Shown here: piece by piece, positions 16,168 to 25,878 of the stretch
Numbering within the stretch: position 1 is the stretch's first letter
Layout of the letters: every line of letters begins with the position of its first letter
NCBI RefSeq assembly: GCF_001984215.1
Contig: NZ_CP019420.1
Span: forward strand, 1,364,001-1,428,000
DNA from: Mycobacterium sp. MS1601
GTDB taxonomy: Bacteria; Actinomycetota; Actinomycetes; Mycobacteriales; Mycobacteriaceae
Length of the DNA: 64,000 nucleotides
Direction of reading: 5' to 3'
Notes under the pieces: model-generated
The model's database searches: none
What the model was told of the DNA's origin: nothing
What the model saw: only the letters and a program-made list of their open reading frames with translations
Translations under genes and position numbers: made by a program

Positions 16168-18039
16168 GTGCCCGGATACTCAGAACTGTTCCAAGCCAGC
16201 ATCACCGACCCCGCGGCATTCTGGGCGAAGGCCGCCGAGGCCGTCACGTGGACCCGTGCCCCGCAGCGCGTCCTCGACGACACCGACCCGCCCAACTACC
16301 GCTGGTTTCCCGACGGCGAGCTCAACACCTGCGCCAACGCACTGGATCGCCACGTCGCCGACGGCCGCGGTGACCAGCCCGCCCTGATCTACGACTCCCC
16401 CGTCACCGGCACCAAACGGGTGTACACCTATTCCGAACTCCTGGATGAGACAGCACGTTTCGCCGGGGTCCTGCGGGGACTCGGTGTCGGCGAGGGCGAC
16501 CGCGTGGTGGTGTACCTGCCGATGATCCCCGAAGCGGTCATCACCATGCTGGCGTGCGCGCGCCTCGGGGCGGTGCACTCAGTGGTGTTCGGCGGGTTCG
16601 CTCCGCACGAATTGGCGGTGCGCATCGACGACGCCCGGCCCACCGTCGTCGTCACTGCCTCGTGCGGTATCGAGCCCACCCGCACCGTGGAGTACAAGCC
16701 GATGATCGACGCCGCCATCGCGCGTTCGGCCCATCCGCCGCAGCACTGTGTGGTGGTGCAGCGCGACCACCACCGCTGCGACCTGATCGACGGGCGGGAT
16801 CTCGACTATGCGGCCCTGATGGCATCGGCCGAGCCGGTGGACCCGGTGCCGGTAGCCGCCACCGCCCCCCTCTATGTGCTGTACACCTCGGGTACCACCG
16901 GCAAACCCAAGGGCATCGTCCGCGACAACGGCGGTCATGCCGTGGCGTTGCTGTGGACCATGCGCCACATCTACGACGTCGCGCCCGGCGAGGTGTTCTG
17001 GGCGGCCTCGGATGTCGGTTGGGTGGTGGGACACTCCTACATCGTTTACGCACCACTGCTTCTGGGTGCGACGACGGTGTTGTACGAGGGCAAGCCCGTC
17101 GGGACACCGGACCCCGGCGCCTTCTGGCGGGTGATCACCGAACACCGGGTCAAGGTGCTGTTCACCGCACCGACGGCCATCCGCGCCATCCGCAAGGAGG
17201 ACCCCACCGGTGCATTTGTGGCGCAGTATGACCGGGCATCGCTGAAGTACCTGTTCGTGGCCGGAGAGCGGCTGGATCCCGACACCTTGCACTGGGCGGC
17301 CGAGAAACTCGGCATCCCGGTGATCGACCACTGGTGGCAGACCGAGACCGGATGGCCCATTTCCGCCAATCCCATGGGTGTGCAACAGTTTCCGGTCAAG
17401 GCCGGTTCGTCGACTCTCCCCATGCCGGGGTATGACGTCCATGTCCTCGACCACGAAGGCAACAACTGTGCACCCGGCACCGAGGGCGACGTCTGCATCC
17501 GGCTACCGCTGCCACCGGGCACGTTGCAGGGCATCTGGGGTGACGAGGTCCGCTACCAGAAGTCCTACCTGAGCGAGCATCCCGGCTTCTATCTGACCGG
17601 TGACGGCGGCTTCATCGATGACGACGGCTACCTCTTTGTGATGGGGCGCATCGACGACGTGATCAACGTCGCCGGACACCGCATGTCGACGGGTTCCATC
17701 GAAGAGGTGCTGGCCACCCATCCGGCCGTGGCCGAGTGCGCGGTGATCGGGGTGCCCGACGAGATCAAAGGCCAGGTGCCACGCGGGCTGGTGGTGCTCA
17801 AGGCGGGTGCGTCAGCCGACAACCTGGCCGAGGAACTGATCGCCTCGGTGCGCGCGGAGATCGGTGCCGTGGCGACGTTCCGACTGGTGGACGTGGTGCC
17901 GGCGCTGCCCAAGACACGCTCGGGCAAGATCCTGCGAAAGACGTTGCGTGGTATCGCCGCCGGCAAGGACGAGCCGGTACCGTCCACCATCGAGGACCCC
18001 ACGGTGCTCGACGTCCTCACCACCATCCTGCGGGGTTGA
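16168..18039 (+). CDS. Propionyl-CoA / acetyl-CoA synthetase family enzyme (PrpE-like)
   Basis: A 623-residue AMP-forming acyl-CoA synthetase that activates a short-chain carboxylate, most likely propionate. It shows the N-terminal ACS domain (YSELFQASITDPAAFWAKAAEAVTW pattern), the P-loop YTSGTTGKPKG, the WWQTETGWP motif that lines the acyl pocket, the hinge (GRIDDVINVAGHRMSTGSIEE) and the C-terminal acetylation Lys in PKTRSGKILRKTL. The order of features and the length match PrpE rather than Acs (about 650). A GTG 24 bases after the upstream stop is the start. Propionate from sterol or odd-chain lipid breakdown is the expected substrate source. Confidence 0.9.
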   Translation: MPGYSELFQASITDPAAFWAKAAEAVTWTRAPQRVLDDTDPPNYRWFPDGELNTCANALDRHVADGRGDQPALIYDSPVTGTKRVYTYSELLDETARFAGVLRGLGVGEGDRVVVYLPMIPEAVITMLACARLGAVHSVVFGGFAPHELAVRIDDARPTVVVTASCGIEPTRTVEYKPMIDAAIARSAHPPQHCVVVQRDHHRCDLIDGRDLDYAALMASAEPVDPVPVAATAPLYVLYTSGTTGKPKGIVRDNGGHAVALLWTMRHIYDVAPGEVFWAASDVGWVVGHSYIVYAPLLLGATTVLYEGKPVGTPDPGAFWRVITEHRVKVLFTAPTAIRAIRKEDPTGAFVAQYDRASLKYLFVAGERLDPDTLHWAAEKLGIPVIDHWWQTETGWPISANPMGVQQFPVKAGSSTLPMPGYDVHVLDHEGNNCAPGTEGDVCIRLPLPPGTLQGIWGDEVRYQKSYLSEHPGFYLTGDGGFIDDDGYLFVMGRIDDVINVAGHRMSTGSIEEVLATHPAVAECAVIGVPDEIKGQVPRGLVVLKAGASADNLAEELIASVRAEIGAVATFRLVDVVPALPKTRSGKILRKTLRGIAAGKDEPVPSTIEDPTVLDVLTTILRG

Positions 18040-18047
18040 GCTGGCAG

Positions 18048-18848
18048 TCACATCTTCGTGTAGCGAGCCATCGCGAAGCTGAACAAGCCGTAGGTGATGA
18101 TGCCCACCGCGGCCGCGTTCACCAGCACCGGGCCGAACGGTTGAGCGGCAAGGCTTTTCAACGCACCGTCCAGCCCGGTCGCCCGACTGGGATCGGAGGT
18201 TGCCGCTGCCACCACCACCGCCACCCCGGTGCCGACAATGGCCAGGCCCTTGCCGATGTAGCCCACCGTCCCCAGTTGGCGCACCAACGAACTCGACGTG
18301 CCCTTGAGGTCGTCGAGGAAGTTGCGGGTAGCACCTTTGAAGATGTGGTAGCCGCCGACCGCGACGATGACGAGTCCGGCGAGAATGAGAGCGATTGTGC
18401 CGCCCGTGGTCTGCAGCAGCCGCGCGCTCATCGTCGAATTCTGTTCGCTGGCCGATTCTCCCGTTCCCCTGGCAAAGCCGAACGTGGACCAGGCCAGGGC
18501 GAAGTAGACCGCGGCAAGACCGAGAGCCTTGAGGCGGTCGGAAACCTCCAACAGGGTGCGTTGCGATTTGGGATCGGTGGAGCGGCCCAACACCGTCTCA
18601 GCCAGTCGCCACAGCGCCATCGCCAGAAAGCCGCCCGCCGCGACCCAGAGGGCGATACCGCCGCCGCGCCTGGCGGCCACCTCCGCCAACGCACCGGACT
18701 GGTCGACATCGCCGCCGGCACCCTGTGCCACCCGGACGGCGAGGTAACCGATGGCGATGTGCAACAGACCGCTCACCACGTACCCGAACCGGGCGAACCG
18801 CTCGAAGGCACCGTTCTGCACCATGTCGGCCACGGAGTCGTCAACCAT
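18048..18848 (-). CDS. DUF1206 integral membrane protein
   Basis: A 266-residue membrane protein of unknown function with six predicted hydrophobic segments arranged as three similar two-helix units, each starting with an aromatic-Gly pattern (FARFGYVVSGLLHIAIGYLA, LKALGLAAVYFALAWSTFG, LGTVGYIGKGLAIVGTGVAV). That triple repeat is the DUF1206 signature. ATG 18848 begins MVDDSVADM; the longer open frame upstream overlaps the RNase HI gene and is rejected. It is convergent with the synthetase gene and divergent from RNase HI. Confidence 0.85.
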   Translation of the reverse strand: MVDDSVADMVQNGAFERFARFGYVVSGLLHIAIGYLAVRVAQGAGGDVDQSGALAEVAARRGGGIALWVAAGGFLAMALWRLAETVLGRSTDPKSQRTLLEVSDRLKALGLAAVYFALAWSTFGFARGTGESASEQNSTMSARLLQTTGGTIALILAGLVIVAVGGYHIFKGATRNFLDDLKGTSSSLVRQLGTVGYIGKGLAIVGTGVAVVVAAATSDPSRATGLDGALKSLAAQPFGPVLVNAAAVGIITYGLFSFAMARYTKM

Positions 18849-18956
18849 CGCCGTCGATCCTATTGAAGATTGCAGACCATGACCGTCACCACGCTTGCGC
18901 ACCGGGATGTCGGTCCGGCCGGCGCTCACCTGGCCGCCTATCCTCGACGGGTGACA

Positions 18957-19409
18957 ATGGACGACCCCGTGATCATCCACACCGACGGCGGGTGCAGACC
19001 CAATCCCGGCCCCGGCGGCTGGGGAGCGGTGCTGCGCCAGCGTCATCACGTCCGCGAGATGTGCGGCGGCGACCCCGGCGAGACCAGCAACAACCGGATG
19101 GAGCTGACAGCGCCCATCATGGCCTTGGAAGCGCTGAAAAGGCCTGTGAAAGTGCATCTTTACACCGACAGCACCTACGTGCGCAACGGCATCACCAAGT
19201 GGGTGCACGGCTGGGAGCGCAATGGCTGGATGACGGCGGCCAAGCAGCCGGTCAAGAACGTCGACCTCTGGAAACGTCTGCAGGAAGCCTGCAGCCGTCA
19301 CGACGTCGAATGGTTCTGGGTCAAGGGCCACTCGGGCGTCGGCGACAACGAACTCGCCGATCAGCTGGCGACGCGGGGACTGCAGGAGGCGGCCGGCGCC
19401 GGGGTGTGA
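18957..19409 (+). CDS. rnhA: Ribonuclease HI
   Basis: Degrades the RNA strand of RNA-DNA hybrids in the cytosol. From ATG 18957 the protein has 150 residues, close to E. coli RNase HI, and the active-site residues fall at nearly the same positions: Asp10 (HTDGG), Glu49 (NNRMEL), Asp71 (YTDSTYV), His125 (VKGHSG) and Asp135 (NELAD). A GTG two codons earlier (18951) is an alternative start. Longer starts would run into the promoter region of the divergent DUF1206 gene. Confidence 0.95.
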   Translation: MDDPVIIHTDGGCRPNPGPGGWGAVLRQRHHVREMCGGDPGETSNNRMELTAPIMALEALKRPVKVHLYTDSTYVRNGITKWVHGWERNGWMTAAKQPVKNVDLWKRLQEACSRHDVEWFWVKGHSGVGDNELADQLATRGLQEAAGAGV

Positions 19410-19419
19410 CAATCGAAGG

Positions 19420-20160
19420 GTGTCCGGTCCCCACCCCGCTGAGCTCACCGACCTCCAAGGGCTCGATGTTCTGGGCGACGAGGAGTTCAACGCTCTGCAC
19501 GTCCTGTGCCGGGCTATGCACGTCGCCGACGCCAACCTCGACCAGACCCTGTCGGCCATCCTGGGATCGGCGACATCAGTCATCACCCACGCCGACCATG
19601 CCGGCCTCAACCTGCTGGTCCGTGGCCGCTTCGAGCCCCAGGCCACCGTCGGCTCCGCACCGGATCCGCTGGATGCTCTGCAGCAGCGCACAGGTGTGGG
19701 TCCGTGTATCGACGCATCACGTGACCAGACCGGCATCGATGTCGACGACATGGCCGACGAGTCACGCTGGCCTGATTTCACCGCCGAGGCACTTCGCCTC
19801 GGTGTGCATGCGATCTTCTGCGTACCGCTGTGGGTCGACCACCGGCGGATGGGTTCGCTGAGCCTCTACGCCGAGAAACCACGGGCATTCGACGACACCG
19901 CCAAGCGCCTGGCCGCGCTGTATGCCACCCACGCCGCGATCGCGCTGCTCGAAGCCCAGCGCACCGATCAACTGCGCCGGGCGTTGGCCAGCCGGGACGT
20001 CATCGGACAAGCCAAGGGCATCCTGATGGCACAGCGCCGCATCACCGCCGATCAGGCGTTCACCCTGCTTGCCCAAGCATCTCGAGCCACCGACGCCAAG
20101 GTCGTGGACATAGCCGAACACGTCGCGGCCACCGGAGCGCTACCCGAAGCGAAGAACTGA
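19420..20160 (+). CDS. GAF-ANTAR domain protein
   Basis: A 246-residue putative signal-responsive antiterminator. Residues about 30-165 form a GAF domain (LDQTLSAILGSATSVITHADHAGLNLLV through PLWVDHRRMGSLSLYAEKPRAF), and about 175-230 an ANTAR domain (LASRDVIGQAKGILMAQRRITADQAFTLLAQASRATDAKVVDIAEHV pattern). The GTG start is 10 bases after the rnhA stop, so the two may be co-transcribed. Its end precedes the catalase operon by about 95 bases. Confidence 0.9.
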   Translation: MSGPHPAELTDLQGLDVLGDEEFNALHVLCRAMHVADANLDQTLSAILGSATSVITHADHAGLNLLVRGRFEPQATVGSAPDPLDALQQRTGVGPCIDASRDQTGIDVDDMADESRWPDFTAEALRLGVHAIFCVPLWVDHRRMGSLSLYAEKPRAFDDTAKRLAALYATHAAIALLEAQRTDQLRRALASRDVIGQAKGILMAQRRITADQAFTLLAQASRATDAKVVDIAEHVAATGALPEAKN

Positions 20161-20161
20161 C

Positions 20162-20185
20162 GTTAGGTTGCGCCCGCACCGGGTA
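20162..20185 (+). promoter_or_regulatory. Candidate SigF-type promoter for the catalase operon
   Basis: GTTA at 20162 and GGGTA at 20181 are separated by 15 bases. This fits the mycobacterial SigF pattern GTTT-N15-17-GGGTA with one mismatch. It lies about 70 bases before the catalase ATG. A stress-sigma promoter would suit a KatE-type catalase. Only the pattern supports it. Confidence 0.4.
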
Positions 20186-20255
20186 CAGACCGCCTACTGG
20201 GAAACACCACGCCAGCCCCGCGGGTGCCCGGCTTCACCCTTTTTGAGAGTTGGCA

Positions 20256-22310
20256 ATGCCTCCTGCACGCAAACCCGATCAAGCGACCCCCACCGACAAC
20301 GATCAGCGAACTCAACGCGGTACTGCGCTGACCACCGCACAAGGTCTACGACTACCTGACACCGACCACTCACTGAAAGCCGGCCCGCGAGGGCCGTCGC
20401 TGCTCGAGGATTTCCACCTGCGGGAAAAGATCACCCACTTCGATCACGAGCGCATTCCAGAACGGGTGGTGCATGCCCGTGGCGCCGCCGCGCACGGGGT
20501 CTTCGAGTCCTACGGAACCGCCACCCCCTACACACGGGCGGGCTTCCTCGGTCGCAAGGGCACCAAAACCGATGTGTTCTGCCGCTTTTCGACGGTACTG
20601 GGGTCACGCGGTTCGGCCGACACCGTGCGGGACACCCGGGGCTTCGCCGTGAAGTTCTACACCGCAGAAGGCAACTTCGACCTGGTCGGCAACAACATCC
20701 CGGTCTTCTTCATCCAGGACGGGATCAAGTTCCCCGACGTCATCCATGCGGCAAAACCTCATCCCGATCGGGAGATCCCCCAGGCTCAATCGGCGCACGA
20801 CACCTTCTGGGACTTCGTCTCCTTACACACCGAAGCCACACATCACGTGCTGTGGAACATGAGCGACCGAGGTATCCCGCGCTCCTACCGCACCATGGAG
20901 GGGTTCGGCGTCCACACGTTCCGGCTCTCCAACCGGAGAGGTAGGACAGTCCTGGCGAAGTTCCACTGGAAGCCCGTGGCCGGTGTGCACTCCCTGGTCT
21001 GGGAGGAAGCACAGATCGCGGCGGGGTGCGACCCGGACTTTCACCGGCGCGACATGGCCGACGGAATCGAGGCCGGCGCCGCGTTCGAGTACGAGCTCGG
21101 CATCCAGGTGATGCCCGACGACGGCACCGACTCGTTCGAAGGCATCGACCTGTTGGATCCGACCAAGCTGGTCCCCGAGGAACTGGCACCCGTGGAGATG
21201 CTCGGCAAGCTGACGCTCAATCGCAACCCCACCAACTACTTCGCCGAGACCGAACAGGTGGCATTCCATACCGGCAACTTCGTTCCCGGTATCGAACCGA
21301 CCAATGACCCACTGATGCAAGCCCGCCTGTTCTCCTATCTGGACACACAGTTGACCAGGCTGGGCGGCCCGAACTTCACCCAGCTGCCGATCAACCAGCC
21401 GCGGTGCCCGGTCAACGACATGCTGCGCGACGGCATGCACCAGAGCCTGATTCACACCGGTGTGGCACCGTACCGACCGAACAGCATCGACGGCGGCGAA
21501 CCTGACGTGGTGGGCGCCGATGACGGCGGGTTTGTCCCGACACCGCGCCGAATCGAGGGTGCCGCCGAGCGCGCACAACCGACGTCGTTCGACGATCACT
21601 TCACTCAGCCGGCGATGTTCTACCGCAGCCTGTCCGACGTCGAGAAGTTGCACATCGTCGAGGCCTTCACCTTCGAGCTCGGCAAGTGCTACGAGCAGGC
21701 GATCAAAGAACGCACCCTCGGTGTCCTGGCCAACGTGGACGCGGATCTGTGTGTGCAGGTGGCCGCCGGTTTGGGCCTGTCTGCCCCGAAAGGCAGCCCT
21801 CCGCAGGATGTTCCGCTGTCACCCGCGTTGTCCCAGGTGTATCGGCAGCCGGGTCCGGTGACCGGGCGCCAGGTGGCCATCGTCGCCGACGCGGGCGCCG
21901 ACCTCGCCGGCGTCGCAAAGCTGATGAAGGCCGCGCAGGCGCAGGCGGTGGTACCGCTGTTGACGGCCCCTCACGGTGGCGTACTGAAGTCGGGTCGGCG
22001 CAGCGAAACCGTCGAACGCACCTACCTGACCGTGCGGTCCGTCGAATTCGATGCCGTTGTCGTGGCGTCGGGCACCACTGCGGGAGACGTCAAGTTGAAC
22101 CTCTTGCTGCAGGAGGCTTTTCGACATTGCAAACCGATCGCGGCGTGGGGCGACGCCGTGGCGGTGCTGGAGGCGGCCGGCATTGCCGCGGATGCACCCG
22201 GTGTCATCACAGCCGGCTCGGTGGACAAGGCTTTCACCGGACGGCTGATCACCGCGCTGGGCTTGCATCGGGTCTGGGACCGGTCCCCTGTGGTGATGGC
22301 TTCGCAGTGA
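20256..22310 (+). CDS. katE: Large-subunit catalase (KatE/HPII type, with C-terminal amidotransferase-like domain)
   Basis: A 684-residue haem catalase that dismutates hydrogen peroxide. Catalytic His73 lies in [13 protein letters not shown], the distal Asn in [21 protein letters not shown], and the haem-ligand Tyr in [18 protein letters not shown]. After the catalase core, residues from about 550 form the DJ-1/PfpI-like domain typical of large catalases ([27 protein letters not shown] pattern). ATG 20256 is preferred to a TTG two codons upstream. The stop overlaps the next gene as GTGA, tying it to four glycosyltransferase genes, which is unusual. Confidence 0.95.
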   Translation: MPPARKPDQATPTDNDQRTQRGTALTTAQGLRLPDTDHSLKAGPRGPSLLEDFHLREKITHFDHERIPERVVHARGAAAHGVFESYGTATPYTRAGFLGRKGTKTDVFCRFSTVLGSRGSADTVRDTRGFAVKFYTAEGNFDLVGNNIPVFFIQDGIKFPDVIHAAKPHPDREIPQAQSAHDTFWDFVSLHTEATHHVLWNMSDRGIPRSYRTMEGFGVHTFRLSNRRGRTVLAKFHWKPVAGVHSLVWEEAQIAAGCDPDFHRRDMADGIEAGAAFEYELGIQVMPDDGTDSFEGIDLLDPTKLVPEELAPVEMLGKLTLNRNPTNYFAETEQVAFHTGNFVPGIEPTNDPLMQARLFSYLDTQLTRLGGPNFTQLPINQPRCPVNDMLRDGMHQSLIHTGVAPYRPNSIDGGEPDVVGADDGGFVPTPRRIEGAAERAQPTSFDDHFTQPAMFYRSLSDVEKLHIVEAFTFELGKCYEQAIKERTLGVLANVDADLCVQVAAGLGLSAPKGSPPQDVPLSPALSQVYRQPGPVTGRQVAIVADAGADLAGVAKLMKAAQAQAVVPLLTAPHGGVLKSGRRSETVERTYLTVRSVEFDAVVVASGTTAGDVKLNLLLQEAFRHCKPIAAWGDAVAVLEAAGIAADAPGVITAGSVDKAFTGRLITALGLHRVWDRSPVVMASQ

Positions 22311-23008
22311 CGTCGCTGCGACATGTCGAAGTGGTGGTACCGGCGCGCGACGAGGAAGAGCACGTCCAGGGCTGCCTGTCGTCCATCCGGGCGGCGACTC
22401 ACCTGTTGCGAAGTTTGCACCCCACCGTCTCGACCGGTGTGACGGTGGTGCTCGATTCATGCGCCGACAGCACAGCAGAGATCGTCAGACAGCTCGAAAT
22501 ACACAGCGTTGCCGGTGAATTCGGCTCCGTTGGCGCAGCCCGCCGAGCCGGCATCGCAGACGCGCTGATACGAGCAGACATCCACACCGACTCGCTCTGG
22601 CTCGCCAACACCGATGCCGACACCCTGGTGCCCGACACCTGGCTGTTGACGCAACTCCAGCTCGCCGACAACGGTGCCGATGCCGTCATCGGCACCGTCA
22701 CCCCGGCCGGACTCGAGCCGGAGATCCATCGACTGTGGCGCGAGAAGCACTGTCTGACAGAAGGGCACGGCCATGTCCACGGCGCAAATCTCGGTCTGCG
22801 AGCCAGCGTCTACGCCGCCGCCGGCGGATTTGCCGATCTCACCGTGCACGAGGACCGGGACCTGGTGCGCAGGGTGAGGGCGGTGACGCCGCGATGGGTC
22901 GCCACCCACCGCACCACCGTGACCACATCGGGGCGTACACACTCGCGTGTCGATGGTGGATTCGCCAGCTATGTCGCCGATCTGGCCCGGGATTCCACGT
23001 GCGTGTAG
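22307..23008 (+). CDS. Family 2-type glycosyltransferase
   Basis: A 233-residue GT-A fold glycosyltransferase. The nucleotide-binding start is VEVVVPARDEEEHVQGCLSSI, the metal-binding acid pair lies in WLANTDADTLVPDTWL, and the acceptor/base region is in GGFADLTVHEDRDLVRRV. It begins at a GTG inside the catalase stop (GTGA) and ends in a 10-base overlap with the next gene. No membrane segment is seen, so it is likely cytosolic or peripheral. Donor and acceptor are unknown. Confidence 0.83.
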   Translation: MTSLRHVEVVVPARDEEEHVQGCLSSIRAATHLLRSLHPTVSTGVTVVLDSCADSTAEIVRQLEIHSVAGEFGSVGAARRAGIADALIRADIHTDSLWLANTDADTLVPDTWLLTQLQLADNGADAVIGTVTPAGLEPEIHRLWREKHCLTEGHGHVHGANLGLRASVYAAAGGFADLTVHEDRDLVRRVRAVTPRWVATHRTTVTTSGRTHSRVDGGFASYVADLARDSTCV

Positions 23009-24090
23009 CGATTCTCGGGCCGTCGCGCCACCCCGTCGGTGAGCCCTACCAGGGCGGACAGGAGCGCTTCACCGCAGACCTGGCCCGCGGCCTGAGTCGG
23101 CGCGGGCACCACGTCGAACTGTATGCGCGCACCGGCACCGACACCTCGGTGGCCGAATGTGTTCACCTGATGCCCGAACTTCCTCCGTTGTCCGAGATCA
23201 CCTCGGGCGATCCCACGCTGCCCGAACCCAGCTTTCTGCACGACCAGACATTTTATGTGTCCGCTCTCCGAGAGATCCTTCGCCGCAACGATTTCGACGC
23301 GGTGCTGAACGAGAGCCTGCACCAACTGCCCCTGGCGATGAGTCCCCTGCTCGACGTGCCGATGGTGACCACCCTGCACACACCTCCCTTTGCCTGGCTG
23401 GAGCTGGGCGCATGGCTCTCCGGCGAGCATGCTCAGTTCGTCGCGGTCAGCGAGGCGGTGCGCCGCCAGTGGGCCGGTGTCGCCCCGGCCAGGGTGATCC
23501 ACAACGGCGTCGACCCGGACCGGTTTCCCGTCGGCCGCGGTGGCACGGCCTTGGCCTGGGTGGGACGGCTGACTCCGGAGAAGGGTGCGGACCTGGCCAT
23601 CCGGATCGCCGCCCGGACCGGGCGGCAGCTGCGCATCGCCGGGCCGGTCAGCGATCCCGCCTGGTTCGATGCGGTCATCCGGCCTGCGCTCGGTGCCCGG
23701 GTGACCTATGTGGGCGCACTCGGTGGTGTCGAGCTGGCGTCGCTGTACGCCAGTAGTGCGGCCACCTTGGTGACACCACGATGGGAAGAGCCGTTCTGTC
23801 TCGTCGCGGTGGAATCGCAGATGTGCGGAACACCGGTGGTCGGCATACGTCGCGGCGGACTGCCCGAAGTGGTCGACGGTGTGGGTGGCCGACTCGTGCC
23901 GACGGCGGGCGATGGTATCGGCGGGCTCGCCGAGGCTGTCGAGGCCGTGGTGTCGAACAACCGTGACGTGATCGCCCAGCGTGCGCGACGCGATTTCTCG
24001 TTGAACCGGATGGTCGCGGACTACGAACAGTTGCTGTTCGCACTCGGAGCCCATCCCACCGCGGCACTGGTGGAGCGGCTTCGAGCGTGA
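22999..24090 (+). CDS. Family 4-type glycosyltransferase
   Basis: A 363-residue GT-B enzyme. The N-terminal glycine-rich part is GGQERFTADLARGLSRRGHHVELYA, the interdomain region contains VIHNGVDPDRFP followed by LAWVGRLTPEKGADLAIRIA, and the donor-site E-x7-E motif is WEEPFCLVAVE. GTG 22999 overlaps the preceding gene by 10 bases. The stop overlaps the next start as GTGA. It is the best conserved of the four transferases; its product is not predictable. Confidence 0.88.
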   Translation: MRVAILGPSRHPVGEPYQGGQERFTADLARGLSRRGHHVELYARTGTDTSVAECVHLMPELPPLSEITSGDPTLPEPSFLHDQTFYVSALREILRRNDFDAVLNESLHQLPLAMSPLLDVPMVTTLHTPPFAWLELGAWLSGEHAQFVAVSEAVRRQWAGVAPARVIHNGVDPDRFPVGRGGTALAWVGRLTPEKGADLAIRIAARTGRQLRIAGPVSDPAWFDAVIRPALGARVTYVGALGGVELASLYASSAATLVTPRWEEPFCLVAVESQMCGTPVVGIRRGGLPEVVDGVGGRLVPTAGDGIGGLAEAVEAVVSNNRDVIAQRARRDFSLNRMVADYEQLLFALGAHPTAALVERLRA

Positions 24091-25064
24091 TCGGCTACTA
24101 CGTGCATCATCACGGGCGCGGGCACGTCACCCGCGCGTTGGCCATCAGCATGCACGTCGACGAGGACATCGTGTTCATGTCGTCGCTGCCGCGCCCGGCG
24201 GGAATCCGCCCGCGCGATCGCTGGGTTCGCCTGCCCATGGATGGCCCTGCCGCAGAGGATGACGCCAGTGACCCCGATGCTCGTGGTCACCTGCACTGGG
24301 CGCCTCTTCGCGTCGACGGACTGATCCGACGGTCCGCCGAACTGCTGAGCACCCTCACGCAGGCTCGGGTACGGCGTCTCGTCGTCGACGTCTCGGTCGA
24401 AATCGCGGTGCTGGCAAGGACGGCAGGTGTTCCGGTCACGATCATGGCGATGCCGGGAAATCGCGCGGATGCCCCGCATCAACTGGCGTACGGCCTCGCC
24501 GATCAGATCATCGCGCCGTGGTCCGACGAGGTGTATCAGCCGCGGTGGCTGGCCGATCATGCCGAGCGCACCCACTTTGTGGGAGCCATCAGCAGGTTCG
24601 ACGGCCAAGCACCCGGCCGGCGAAACACCGACGGCGCCGACGCCGTCCTGTTGATCGGCGCCGGCGGCGCCGACGTCCCGGCCGATGCCGTCGAGCAATT
24701 GCAGGTCGCACTGCCGCGGTACCGGTGGGTGGGTCTCGGCGGTAGGGCATGGATCGACGATCCCTGGGCCATACTGCGTTCGGCAGCGGTGATCGTGACG
24801 CACGCAGGCCAGAATGCATTGGCTGATGCGGCGATGTCCGGTGCCGCCACCATGGTGTTGCCTCAACACCGGCCGTTCGGCGAACAGCACGCGTCGGCGT
24901 CCGCGCTGGCGCGCGCCGGCGTGGTGGTCTCCGTCGATCACTGGCCGGTGCCGCATGCTTGGCCCGGACTGCTCGATGTGACACTCGATCTCGATCCGGA
25001 CAGCTGGCACAAGGTCCGAGTCGTGGGAGCCGCCGCCCGTGCGGCACGGGTACTCGCGGCATGA
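24087..25064 (+). CDS. GT-B glycosyltransferase, MurG/UGT-like
   Basis: A 325-residue protein. The N-terminus (GYYVHHHGRGHVTRALAI) has the acceptor-domain glycine/His motif seen in MurG-like and teichuronic-type transferases. The C-terminal half carries VILLIGAGG-like and VIVTHAGQNALADAAMSGAATMVLPQ elements, which match the donor-binding THAGxN signature of GT1/GT28 enzymes. It is translationally coupled on both sides by four-base overlaps. It is an uncommon family member and the substrate is unknown. Confidence 0.78.
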   Translation: MIGYYVHHHGRGHVTRALAISMHVDEDIVFMSSLPRPAGIRPRDRWVRLPMDGPAAEDDASDPDARGHLHWAPLRVDGLIRRSAELLSTLTQARVRRLVVDVSVEIAVLARTAGVPVTIMAMPGNRADAPHQLAYGLADQIIAPWSDEVYQPRWLADHAERTHFVGAISRFDGQAPGRRNTDGADAVLLIGAGGADVPADAVEQLQVALPRYRWVGLGGRAWIDDPWAILRSAAVIVTHAGQNALADAAMSGAATMVLPQHRPFGEQHASASALARAGVVVSVDHWPVPHAWPGLLDVTLDLDPDSWHKVRVVGAAARAARVLAA

Positions 25065-25870
25065 CCAGGAGCGCGGTGATCACCGTGGCCCACGGCCGCC
25101 ACGCCCATCTGGCCTGCCAGGAAGCCGGACTGTCTCGCATGCACGGCAAGCCTGACACGCGCCTGATCGTCGCCCTCGATGATCCGCATATTCGCAGTGT
25201 GGCCCACCCAGGGAGCACTGTCGTCGAATGTGACTCGAAGACAGATGCTTTGGCCATCGCGCGGGCGCGCAACAGAGGAGCACACCACGCTCTCGACGGC
25301 GGCGCGGAGGTGTTGATCTTCCTTGACGTCGACTGTATTCCGTCGTCATCTCTGGTCGACGACTATCTCGAGGCCCACCGCCGCGCCGGCGGGAACACCT
25401 TGCTGTGCGGCCCGGTCACCTATCTGGCGCCGTCCCCCGGCGGTTACGCCCTCGACAGCATCGAGGAATTGACGGACCCGCACCCCGCGCGCCCGTTACC
25501 CGCACCGGGTGAACTGATGGCGGGCACCGACTACGACCTGTTCTGGTCGCTGAGCTTCGCAGTCTCCTCGCAGACATGGACCCGGCTCGGTGGATTCTGT
25601 GAGGAGTACACCGGTTACGGCGGTGAGGACACCGACTTTGCCGCCATGGCGCAAGCCGCCGGCGTCCCGCTGACGTGGATGGGCGGCGGCCACGCCTATC
25701 ACCAATACCACCCGGTGTCGAATCCACCGGTCGAGCACCTTCACGACATCGTGGCCAATTCCGCTGTGTTCCGGCGGCGTTGGGGCCGGTGGCCCATGGC
25801 GGGGTGGCTGGACTGCTTCGAACGCGACGGCCTGCTGGTGCGCGACGGGGATCAGATCATCGCACGGTAG
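25061..25870 (+). CDS. Family 2-type glycosyltransferase with galactosyltransferase-like C-terminus
   Basis: A 269-residue GT-A transferase, the last gene of the catalase-glycosyltransferase unit. It has AVITVAHGRHAHLACQEAGL at the start, ARARNRGAHHAL and the metal motif LIFLDVDCIPSSSLVDDYL, then the acceptor-side block GGFCEEYTGYGGEDTDFAAMAQAAG, typical of GT2/GT27 enzymes. The ATG overlaps the previous stop (ATGA). The TetR gene on the other strand ends 9 bases beyond it. Confidence 0.85.
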   Translation: MTRSAVITVAHGRHAHLACQEAGLSRMHGKPDTRLIVALDDPHIRSVAHPGSTVVECDSKTDALAIARARNRGAHHALDGGAEVLIFLDVDCIPSSSLVDDYLEAHRRAGGNTLLCGPVTYLAPSPGGYALDSIEELTDPHPARPLPAPGELMAGTDYDLFWSLSFAVSSQTWTRLGGFCEEYTGYGGEDTDFAAMAQAAGVPLTWMGGGHAYHQYHPVSNPPVEHLHDIVANSAVFRRRWGRWPMAGWLDCFERDGLLVRDGDQIIAR

Positions 25871-25878
25871 GTCAGCAG

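Noticed and set aside
18849..19781. Extension of the DUF1206 frame to 577 codons
   Set aside because: It runs antisense to RNase HI and the GAF-ANTAR gene and has no recognisable domain; the DUF1206 start is at 18848.
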